The notes beneath the pieces were generated by a model, which saw only the letters and a list, made by a program, of their open reading frames with translations, had not been told where the DNA came from and made no database searches. From Dictyostelium firmibasis (lineage: Eukaryota > Evosea > Eumycetozoa > Dictyosteliales > Dictyosteliaceae): a stretch of DNA of 64,000 bases. Positions 33,748 through 47,337 of this stretch are shown here, piece by piece. The stretch is taken from contig CM069766.1 in NCBI GenBank assembly GCA_036169595.1, positions 3,022,501 through 3,086,500 on the forward strand, in the 5' to 3' direction. Position numbers and translations under genes: made by a program. Positions within the stretch are counted from its first letter, which is position 1. Every line of letters starts with the position of its first letter.

Positions 33748-35023
33748 TTAACAATTTAATTCTAATTTAAATTTACCAGTTGAAGATGTGCCTGAGTCAA
33801 CTTTATATTGACCAGTAATTAAATCTAAAACCTTTGGATCAGATGAGGAGGTAAGAGTACCAGTATAAACAATTGGAAGTTCAACACCATCGCCACTAAT
33901 GATATCGGTTTCAGTTAAAGTGATTGATAAATCATTTTCATTTAAAGTACCTTTTAATTTTGTTTTTGTCTTTAAATCCACCCAATCTACAATACCTTCA
34001 ATATCTTGTTGATTCTTTCTTGATGTAATTTTAATATTGAATTTATAAGGTATTTCAAACTCACCCTTAAATTGATTACCAGCTATTAGATAATCTAAAT
34101 CTAATTTTGGTGTTGTTGAAGTAGCTGATGAACCTGTACCATTGGAAGTATTTGATGCACTTGAAGCTGAAGTCGATGTTGATGATGATATTGAAGAAGT
34201 TGAGGTTGTTGATGGTTTAAAAGTTAAATTAAAGCTTGCTTTTAAATCTGGATTTGCAGAATCAGCAGGATCACTATAGACAATTGTACCTTTTATTGAT
34301 GGTCTATTACCATTTATAACTTTTGCTTCATAGTTATTTGGTAATGAAACTTGATCAGTAGTAGTGATTTGTGTGTGTTCTTCAATCTTTAAATCATCAT
34401 CTTTTAAAGTTGCACGGAATGCTGTTTTTGCATCCTCTAATGTTGGCCAATCGATTGTGCCCTCTAATTTACTTTCATTAGTGTTTATATCATCAACTCT
34501 AGATTCAATATTTAATGAGAATGGGTAACTTTCACTTGTGTTAATATAAAATAATGCTCCCATCCATGTTGATCCAACTTGTAATGAATCAACTTTTAAT
34601 CTTTTACTTGGTTGTTGTTGTTGTTGTTCATCTGAATCACCGCTACTACCACTCTTTGATTTTGTTATGAAATCATCAACATTTAATCTTTTTTTTTCTT
34701 TAATTGATTCTGTGATGAATTGTTCACTAATAGTTTTTAAATCGCTCTTGATTCTCTCTAATTCCTTTTTATTATTTTCATCATCAATATCATTACAAAT
34801 TATTAATGTAGTCTAAAAATTCATATATAGTAGTTATTTATTAATATTCGTTTTTTTTATAAATATATATATATATATAATAAGAGGTATTTGAATGAAT
34901 TACTTTCTTATTTAAAGTTTTTGAGAAGATACCACCACATTCATCAATTGAGTCTGTTAAACTATCTTTATCATTCACTGTTCCAATAATGATAAAATAA
35001 TCATTTTCAAATAATTCTTCCAT
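33748..35023 (-). CDS. PARP1-type BRCT protein with a duplicated C-terminal domain
   Basis: Exons 35023-34904 and 34812-33748 give about 394 residues. The ATG at 35023 is chosen because sequence before it is T-run noise. Residues 1-88 form a BRCT domain of PARP1 type: an IDECGGIFSKTLNKK glycine step, TTLIICND strand and VISEDFL-like TISEQFITESI helix. A Ser/Gln linker with the basic SKRLKVD follows, possibly a nuclear signal. The rest holds two related segments of about 110 residues, at about 137-250 and 295-394. They align as YPFSLNIES / YKFNIKITS, KLEGTIDW / DIEGIVDW and LKDDDLKIEEHTQI / LNENDLSITLTETDI. I do not recognise this repeat. No WGR or ADP-ribosyltransferase domain is present, so it is not a PARP enzyme; a DNA-damage or chromatin adaptor role is inferred. 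Confidence 0.85.
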
Positions 35024-35433
35024 TTTTAGTTTATATATCAAGTGTGGACTTGTTTTGTGTATGTTTAAAATTATTAATAAAATTCTGAAAAAAAAAAAAT
35101 AAAAAATATCAATTTTTTTTTTTTTTTCTATTTTCTTTGAAATCAAGATTTTCTTTTATTTTTTTTTTATTTTTTTTTTTTTTTTTTATTTTTTTATTTT
35201 TTTATTTTTTTTTCTTTTTTTTTTTTTTTATTTATATGTGTGATGATGACATTTTTTTTTTTCGCGATGAAAAAAAAAGAAACCCTTTTGTTGAGCTATC
35301 GTTTTTTTTTTATTTTTGGTTTTTTTTTCTTTTTTTTTTTTTTTGTCATCGCGAACCAAATTATTCTCTCTTTGCTTTTATAAAAATATAAAATATTTTT
35401 TTTTTTTTTTTTTTTTTTTGAGGGAATAAGAAA
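35024..35433. promoter_or_regulatory. Divergent promoter with a CGCG inverted repeat
   Basis: This 410-bp spacer is shared by the divergent BRCT gene and the kinase gene. It is almost all T and A except for TTCGCGATGA (35261-35270) and its exact reverse complement TCATCGCGAA (35346-35355). CGCG is very rare in this A/T-rich DNA, so the pair stands out as a possible shared protein-binding site. Confidence 0.55.
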
Positions 35434-38400
35434 ATGTCGGATAGTATTTTATCGGCAGAAATTAATCTACCATTATTAAAATGGATGACTAGTTTTAAAT
35501 TAAATTCAAATCTATTTTCAACATCAAGAAATCAATCAATGAAATCTATAAATGAAATCTATAGAGATCTTCAATATAATATCATACCACCAAAAGATGA
35601 GGAACTTCAAAATTTATGGTCACATCTTTATGATTTAAATAATTATTATTCAAACTCTATTGAATATAATCAAGTTGTAAGTTTAAATTTTTTTTTTTTT
35701 TTTTCAATTACAATAATTGTTAATATAAATTTTTTTTTTTTTTTTTTTTTTAAATAGGAAAAATCATTAATTGGTTTAAAATCAAAATATAGAAATAGTT
35801 ATTTAAAAGGATATTATGAAATCATTAATTTATTTCAATCTATTGCAAATGACTTTGAAAAAGTATCAACAACAATAACAACAACAATGAATAAAAATAG
35901 TGTATTGGATGCAATTAATAATAGAAAGAATGAGAATAAAGAGAATAGTTTTAAATTTTTATCATCATTTGAATCATATGTACCAACTGTAGAAGATATA
36001 AAAAGAATTTATTGTATTGATAATAAAGATATCTTGGTCGATAAATCTGGTAGTTTACCAGTTGAATATAAATTATTTCATGGTTTCTCTTTATTAAATT
36101 TATATGTTTATTTAATTATTGTAAATAGAATTGTTAAATTAATAAATGAAATATATCGTCAATCATCAAGTGGTCAAGATAATCAAGAGATAATTAATAT
36201 GTTGAAAGAAAATTCAATTCATATAAAATCAATTGAAGATTTTCAAATTCAATTAAAATCAAATAATCTTTACTATCAACCAAATAAAAAGGAAATACTT
36301 TTAAAATATTCAGTTGAAACAAATTTTAGTACCAATAATAATGAAATTATAAATAATAATAGTGAAATTTCAAATAACAATAGTGAAATTACTTATAACA
36401 ATAGTGAAATTACAAATAACAATAGTGAAATTACTAATAATATTAATAATAATAGTATTAGCATTAATAATAATTTAAATAATAATAATATTAAAACATT
36501 TGAATTCTCAGAAAAAGAATTAAAATATTCAAAAAGATATTATTCATTTAATGAATTTACATTAAGACCAGCGGAATTACCAAATAATAGTTTAAATATT
36601 GAAACACAAAATTTAATATTTTATACAACATTGAATTATATTGGTAATAGCGGTTCCAATAATTCAAATAATAATGGAAGTAGTTTAATATCAAATAGTA
36701 ATTCAGGTGGTAATAGTAGTAATAGTTTAGCACCAAAAATTAAATTTAATTATCATAAACCAAAAGATATAAATCCAAAAATAATTTTGGCAATTTATAA
36801 TAATATTTTATCAATGTCAAAAGTTATTGATAAAAAAACAATTTATTCAATGAATGAAATCATAAAAAATAAAAATAATAATCATCATAATCGTCATAAT
36901 AGTAATAGTAATTATGATGATGACGATGATGACGATGAAGATGATGATGGTTATGATAATGAAGAGTATGAATTAAGTAAAGAATTTAATAATCAAATAG
37001 AGTTTGGTAGTGAAATTATTGAACAGGATAAAGAATGTTATATATGTAGATTTAGATCAGAGTTTATAAGTTTTTGTAATTATTGTAAATGTAGGATGGT
37101 TTGTGACCTATGTTCAGTAAATAAGGTTTGTTGGAATTGTTATTTCAAAGTTGAACCTGGTGAAGAACAAAAGAAATCACATCATTTCATACCACTGGAA
37201 GTGGTTGTAAAATTAAAGGATAGAAAATATCCAAGATTAATCTATATGTTACTTAGATCCTATTCATTCCGTGATCTTATGAATACACTATACCAAAATC
37301 GTTTCGAAAGGGATTCAACCATATCAGCAAAAGATAGATTAACCTATAAATTACATAAAACTAAATTATACAATTTTCATTTGGTTATACCAAATTCTAA
37401 AGATCCTTCACAAACTAAAGAGATTCAAATATTTGATGATTATAGCTTTATAATTGCATTACGTTTATTAATGAATTATATTTTATCAAATTATAAAATT
37501 GATCACAAAGAAATTTTACCACAACCAATACAACAACAACAACAACAACAATCTTCATCAAGACCTCAATCGCCACCTACTGTACCATCATTAACACCAA
37601 TAAATAATCATCATCTTAGTGGCGGAAGTTTATTAGAACATGCTATAGTTAAAAATTTTAACAGTAGTTTTGAAGTACCATCAGATGATAATAATACAAG
37701 TGGCAGTGGAAGTAATAGTAATAGTAATACGAGTGGTAGTTATAGTAAATTTATTAACAACAACAACAATAATAATAGAAAGAATAGTACTGGTAGTGGC
37801 ACAAATAATAACAATCACCATAGTGATAATGAATATTTTAACAATAATAGTAATAATAATAATAATAAAATTATAAATAATAATAGTATTGTTACAATTG
37901 AAAATCCAATTTTATGGAGTATTGATAAATTTACATTAAATGTTACAGAGAGTTCAATTGATATTGAACAGTCATTAAGGATACCATCATTATGTATAGA
38001 GACAGATGTTGAACCATTTGCATCTGGTGGTCAAGCAAATATTTATATGGTAAAACATATTGATTGGCCAATGTTATCCAATTGCCCAGAGGATTCTTAT
38101 GTATTTAAACAATTTATAGAGACAAAAGATTCACTTCAATTGGAAGAGGATAGAGAAAGAGAAATCTATGAGGAGAAAATTTATCACACCTATAAAACCG
38201 GAGAATCAGCTGATAACTTTAAATATAATTTCAGTAATGTTGAACAGACCGATAAGAAATCATTAGAAACTTTATTCTATGAGGAAGTTGATAAGCTAAA
38301 ACGTTTACAATTCTCTGATTACATTATTAAAATGCCAGCAATCTCTGATGATAATCCAAATAAACGTGGTATGCTATTAGAATGTGCAAGTGCAGGATCA

Positions 38401-39048
38401 TTGAAAACCAATCTTTTAGAGTATAGATCTTGGAAGTTAGTAATTAGATTCATGATGGATATCTGTTTGGGTATGATTGATATTCATAAATGTCAAATAA
38501 TTCATCGTGATTTAAAACCTGATAATATTCTTGTATTCGAAAATTTCAATAGTTGTGATGCTTCAGATGAAAACGATGAACGTCAGAGGGAATTTGGTGG
38601 ATTGATTTGTAAAATCACTGATTTGGGTGCATCAATTCAAAAGGAGTTGGTACATGATAATAATTTCACTTCAACTTTTCATACCGATGATTATGTTCCC
38701 GAAGAGTATGGTAGATTTCAATATGATGGTGAAAAAGTTGATATCTATTCTTTTGGTTGCACATTCTTTGAAATGGTTACAAAACATAGATATCAATATA
38801 AACATCCAACACCATTACATCGTGATTTCCTTACAACTGATTTTCAATACATTCCAATTCGTATCAAAACTTTAATTGCTTCATTATTGGCTGAACAATC
38901 TCAAAGAAAACAATCATTTGAAGAAGTTTATAATGATTTACAAGATATCTATAAAAATGTTATTCCTGGTTTACCAGATATACCTCTATCACCAGTTTCT
39001 ACAAATGGTAGCCAATTTTGTAAAAGATGTAACCCTCCTCAAAAATAA
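35434..39048 (+). CDS. Large Ser/Thr protein kinase with Cys-rich cluster
   Basis: Exons 35434-35676 and 35758-39048 encode about 1177 residues. The first 480 residues are helical and Asn-rich, with repeats of the unit NNNSEIT near 190-220. A Cys-rich zinc-type cluster lies at about 507-545 (CYICRFRSEFISFCNYCKCRMVC, abbreviated here as CxxC...CxxCxCxxxC, then CxxC and CWNC). A linker rich in Gln, Ser and Asn leads to a C-terminal kinase domain (about 835-1150). It has the Gly-rich loop ASGGQANIY, an ATP-binding Lys in YVFKQF, the catalytic HRDLKPDN (about 996), DLG instead of DFG (about 1035), and VDIYSFGCTFFEM. The APE motif reads VPEEYG. Catalytic residues are present, so activity is plausible. 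I recall this locus as a predicted kinase without a name; pathway unknown. Confidence 0.9.
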
Positions 39049-39089
39049 AACACTTTTTCAAAATGAGATGTAACATAACAATTTTTCCA

Positions 39090-41761
<2,672 letters not shown>

Positions 41762-42218
41762 TCTTTTTTTTTTTTTTATTTATTTTTTATTTTCAAAAAA
41801 AAAAAAAAAAAAAAGTGGAAGTTGTTATTTTAATTATTATATTTACATACAAACTGATAAAATTTTTTATTGGTTGCAATTATTGTAGGTTTTTATTTAT
41901 TTAATAACAAAAAAAAAAAAAATTAACAATAAAAAAAACTAAACACAAAATTATTATGTCTGAAAATTTAAAATTTTTTTTAAAAAAAAAAACAACTGTT
42001 TAATGGAGTGGTATTTATTTTATTTTTACCATTATTCTGTAAATTTTGTGTGAGTGTTAGACATGATATATATAGGTGTGTGTGATTGCGGGTGTCTATT
42101 TATAAAAATTAAAAACATTTTTTTCAAAAAAAAAAAAAACAAAAAAAAAAAAAAAGGAAAAAAAGGAAAAAACAAAAAAATAATAATTTAACATATAAGT
42201 ACTTATGTGTTAAATTAT
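41762..42218. other. Intergenic spacer, pdkB promoter and glycohydrolase 3' end
   Basis: This 457-bp spacer lies between tandem minus-strand genes. It holds A runs, a mixed patch at 42000-42110 that may carry the kinase promoter, and the palindrome at 42182-42219 next to the neighbouring stop codon. No gene is seen. Confidence 0.5.

Positions 42219-42219
<1 letters not shown>
42182..42219 (-). repeat. 38-bp palindrome abutting a stop codon
   Basis: The 19-base arms (42182-42200 and 42201-42219) are reverse complements with a single mismatch and no spacer; the centre is ATAAGTACTTAT. The palindrome touches the TAA stop of the minus-strand glycohydrolase gene. On that strand it is followed by T-rich sequence, so it may act in 3'-end formation. 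Confidence 0.8.
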
Positions 42220-43799
<1,580 letters not shown>

Positions 43800-44503
43800 T
43801 TAATATGGTTATTTTATATGTTAACTACACAAAGGTGTTTGGTTATTTGAATAAAATTTTTTTAAAAAAAAAAAAAAAACCATGGTTATGTTTTTTTTTT
43901 CAAATTAATTTCTTTTTTTTTTCAAAATTATTTCTATTTTTTTTTTTTTTTTAATTTTGACAAGGCAATAAGACAAATTAGTTCAAATATTAAAAAAATC
44001 AAAATAATTCCAAAAATTTTATTTATTTTCAATAATTATTTTTCTTTTTCCTTTTTCCTTTTTTATTGAAAATAAATAATTTTTTTTCCTTTTATATTGA
44101 AAACAAAATTTTTTTTTTCAATTATTATTAATTAATTAATTTTTTTTTCTCATATAAATATTGTTTTGAAAAGAAAATTGATTCATTAAAAAAATATGTT
44201 TTTTAAATGGTGTGTGTTTGAAAAAAAAAAAAATAAATTGAAAAAAAAAAAAAAAAATTATAGTTTTTTAATTTAAATTTTTTATTTTAATTTGGTGGTT
44301 TGTGAAATTGATTTATTTTAATTTTTTTTTTTTTTTTTTCATCAATTTACAAAAAGATATTAATTTAATTAAATTTTTTTTTTTTTTTTATTTTTTTTTC
44401 TTTTTTCAATTATTAATTTTTTCAATTAATTTAATTAAATTTTTTTTTTTTTTTTTTTTCTTTTATTTTTTTTTTTAAAATTTTAATAATTAATAATAAA
44501 ATA
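43800..44503. promoter_or_regulatory. Divergent promoter region, glycohydrolase and dehydrogenase
   Basis: This 704-bp spacer is mostly T and A runs. A perfect 17-bp inverted repeat is present: TTATTTATTTTCAATAA at 44019-44035 and its complement at 44063-44079, around a T/C-rich loop. No gene is seen. Confidence 0.5.
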
Positions 44504-44583
44504 ATGTTTTCATATTTAAAGAATGTTCAAAAAGTTGGATCTACCTCCATTAGATTTTATTCATCTATAAGTTTGTATTTGGG

Positions 44584-44617
<34 letters not shown>

Positions 44618-45616
44618 GAAAAAATAAAATATTTTTTTTTTATTAATTAAATTAAAATAAAATTAGAAAAGGGTAGATTAGATGGTAAAGTAGCATTAAT
44701 TACTGGAGCAGCAGATGGTGTTGGTAAAGAATCATCATTATTATTTGCTAAAGAGGGTGCTAAGGTATTATTGGTTGATGTTAATGATATAAAAGGTAAA
44801 GAAGTTGAATCATTGATAAAATCATCAGGTGGTGAGGCATCATTTTTTAGAGCAGATGTCAGTAAAGCATCCGATGTCAAAGATATGATTGATGCTGCTG
44901 AAAAAACATTTGGAAAATTAAATATCCTTTTCAACAATGCCGGTATTATGATCTCTGAAGATGATGATTCTGTAAATACAACCGAAGAAGTTTGGGATAA
45001 AACTATGAATGTTAATTTAAAGGGCGTTTTTTTAGGTTGTAAATTTGGTATCCCTGCTTTATTAAGAGCTGGTGGTGGTACTGTAATTAATACTGCAAGT
45101 TTTGTTGCTTTAATGGGTGCTGCCACCCCACAAATTGGTAATATTTATTAATAATAATTTAACAATAATATTTATTAATAATAATTAAAATATTTTTTTT
45201 TTATTTTTTTAAAAAAAAGCCTATACTGCAAGTAAAGGTGGAGTTTTGGCAATGACAAGAGAGTTAGCAATTATTCATGCAAGACAAAACATTAGAGTTA
45301 ATGCATTATGTCCAGGTCCATTGAGAACAGAGTTATTGGATAAATTCTTAAATACCCCAGAAAAAAGAAATCGTCGTTTGGTTCACCTTCCAATGGGTAG
45401 ATTCGGTTTGGCAAATGAAATTGCAAATGGTGCTTTATTCCTTGCAAGTGATGAGGTATTTATTATCTATTTTTTTTTTTTTTTTAATTTTATTTTTTTT
45501 TAAAAAATATTTTCTAATTGATATTTTATTTTGTCTTTCATTAGTCTTCATATGTCACTGCCTCAACATTTTTGGTTGATGGTGGTTTAACAGCATCTTA
45601 TGTTACTCCACTTTAA
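44504..45616 (+). CDS. Mitochondrial short-chain dehydrogenase/reductase
   Basis: Four exons, 44504-44570, 44667-45137, 45220-45455 and 45545-45616, give about 281 residues. Classical SDR enzymes carry out NAD(P)-dependent oxidation or reduction of hydroxyl/keto groups. The first exon encodes a basic, Ser-rich peptide (MFSYLKNVQKVGSTSIRFYS) typical of mitochondrial import. The Rossmann motif TGAADGVGK (about 34-42) is followed by LVDVND, whose Asp favours NAD over NADP. NNAG, the Ser in NTASF (about 168) and YTASK (Y181, K185) complete the active site. The C-terminal FLVDGGLTASYVTPL is the usual SDR ending. Exon joins restore all these motifs. The substrate cannot be told; the shape resembles cyclopentanol or 3-oxoacyl reductase-like SDRs. 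Confidence 0.93.
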
Positions 45617-45813
45617 AAAATTAAATAAAAATACAAAATTAATAATAATGAATTTCAAATTTTTAAAGCTACATAAAAAAAAAGGGTATTAATAACAAAA
45701 AATAATAAATTGTGAAATAAAAAAAGCATTGGAAAAATATTTCTAAATCTATAATTTTTTTTATTTATTATGTTGCATAAAAACAATGTTAACTAATTCA
45801 TTTTTTTAACAAT

Positions 45814-47013
45814 TTAGTTATTTAATTTGTCAAAAATTTTTAAAATTGAATTAAATGAATCATCGTTATAAATATTATCCAAAACTTGATCTTTAAAAAC
45901 ATAAATTGATATAACATCACCACCAAATTCATCAATTTTTGTAATTGGTTTTGAATGAGACCCACATAGAATGAAGGTTAAAATAACATGAGTTTTTGTA
46001 AGCAAATTTTCTAATTCTTTTTTGTATGAATCATAATCAACTCTTGCACCGGTACAATAAATTGAAAAAAGTGTAACACTTTTTTGATCGGTTTTTTGGG
46101 TCTCTTGATTGTTTGAATTTAATGAGTTTAAAGATCCTACATTTTCTAAATTAATTTCAATTTTGGATTTTTTATTGTATTCATTATATACTTCAACCTT
46201 TTGATTGATAAAGTTTTTTATTGAACAATAATACTTTTCAGAACTTGAAACATAGTTAAATTTTATATTGTGGAATTTTGGTTTTGATAATTCATTAATA
46301 GGTAATTGTCGATATTTATTGTAATAAAGAAGTTGTTGACCTGTTTGACTCTGTTGACTTGTTTGATTTTGTTGTCCTTTTTGACTTTGTTTATTTTTTT
46401 TACTTTGTTGATCTTTTTTACCTTGTTGATCTTTTTGACTTTGTTGACCTTCTGGACCTAGTTGACTGTAAAGATTTGGTTCATTCTGTTGACTTTGTTG
46501 TCCTTTTTGACTTTCTTGACCTAGTTGATCTTTTTCACTTTGTTGATCTTTTTGACTTTGTTGGTCTTCTTGAGTTTGATGACTATTTACGATTTGAATT
46601 AGTTGTTCAAACATTCTATTATTTAATAGGTCTTGAGTCTCATTTTCTTTAGAATTATTATCGTTATTATCATGTTCTCTTTTTGGGATTACAAATCTAT
46701 AAAAACCATTCAAAATTTTACAAAGTCGGGTCTTTTGTTCGTTCAGATTTTCTACAATTGAATTTGTATTTCCATTTTGAGAATGTATTAATTTTGCCAA
46801 ATATAATATAATCAAATTATGTACTTCAATTTTTTCACAAAATTCTTTATTTTGATTTTTTATCTCATCTTTTACTTTTAGTATTTCATCTTTAATTGAA
46901 ATTTGTTGGTTTTGTTGATTTTGTATTGATTTCAATTCTTCGTATAATATTTTTGGATCTGAAGAAAAATTTCCTTCTATACAAAATTCTAAATATTTAA
47001 ATATTTTTTCCAT
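45814..47013 (-). CDS. Gln/Lys-repeat protein of unknown function
   Basis: A single exon encodes 399 residues. I do not recognise the family. Residues 1-140 are helical and charged (coiled-coil-like). About 145-225 is a degenerate repeat of 6-8 residues, with units such as QSQKDQQ, KKDQQ and QKGQQ. The C-terminal 170 residues are non-repetitive and look folded: HNIKFNYVSSSEKYYCSIKN, a Ser/Asn loop, then FSIYCTGARVDYDSYKKELE and THVILTFILCGSHSKPI, which may be a small alpha/beta domain. It is divergent from the VWA-GTPase gene with only 316 bp between their starts, so the two may be co-expressed; that is inference. Confidence 0.8.
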   Translation of the reverse strand: MEKIFKYLEFCIEGNFSSDPKILYEELKSIQNQQNQQISIKDEILKVKDEIKNQNKEFCEKIEVHNLIILYLAKLIHSQNGNTNSIVENLNEQKTRLCKILNGFYRFVIPKREHDNNDNNSKENETQDLLNNRMFEQLIQIVNSHQTQEDQQSQKDQQSEKDQLGQESQKGQQSQQNEPNLYSQLGPEGQQSQKDQQGKKDQQSKKNKQSQKGQQNQTSQQSQTGQQLLYYNKYRQLPINELSKPKFHNIKFNYVSSSEKYYCSIKNFINQKVEVYNEYNKKSKIEINLENVGSLNSLNSNNQETQKTDQKSVTLFSIYCTGARVDYDSYKKELENLLTKTHVILTFILCGSHSKPITKIDEFGGDVISIYVFKDQVLDNIYNDDSFNSILKIFDKLNN

Positions 47014-47329
47014 TTCTATATATTTTTTTTAGAACAATAAGTATAATAATTTTCATTTTTTTTTGAAAAATATAAATTAATAAATTTTTTAAAGGGATAA
47101 ACTTCTTAGAAAATTAAAAAAAAAAAATATAAATCCGATTTGGCAATTTAATGTTTTTTGAGCCAAAAACTTGAAAAAATTGTGTTGGAAATTTTTGGAT
47201 AATAGATTTTATATAAATTTGGAAATTTTTTAAGGTTTAAAAAAATAAGTTAATGAAAAAAAAATCTATAAAATTGAAATTCTTTTTTAATTTTTTTATT
47301 TGGCACAAAAATAATTTATATGACCAAAA
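47014..47329. promoter_or_regulatory. Short divergent promoter
   Basis: These 316 bp separate the starts of the Gln/Lys-repeat gene and the VWA-GTPase gene. The sequence is A/T-rich with a mixed patch at 47135-47200. No clear TATA box or repeat is seen. The right end contains the ATG of a 5-codon upstream frame (47320-47337). Confidence 0.45.
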
Positions 47330-47337
47330 ATGTTTGA
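47320..47337 (+). promoter_or_regulatory. uORF overlapping the VWA-GTPase start
   Basis: ATGACCAAAAATGTTTGA encodes five residues and overlaps the main ATG at 47330 in another frame. Upstream ATGs so close to a start are likely to lower its use by scanning ribosomes, so the main frame may be held back. Translation of the uORF is not shown. Confidence 0.5.

Noticed and set aside
34841-35146. Upstream start giving 41 extra residues on the BRCT protein
   Set aside because: The extra residues come from A/T runs and have no BRCT character; the ATG at 35023 begins the domain.
43837-43900. CCATGG and A/T-run hairpins near the glycohydrolase start
   Set aside because: They are short and expected by chance next to long A and T runs.
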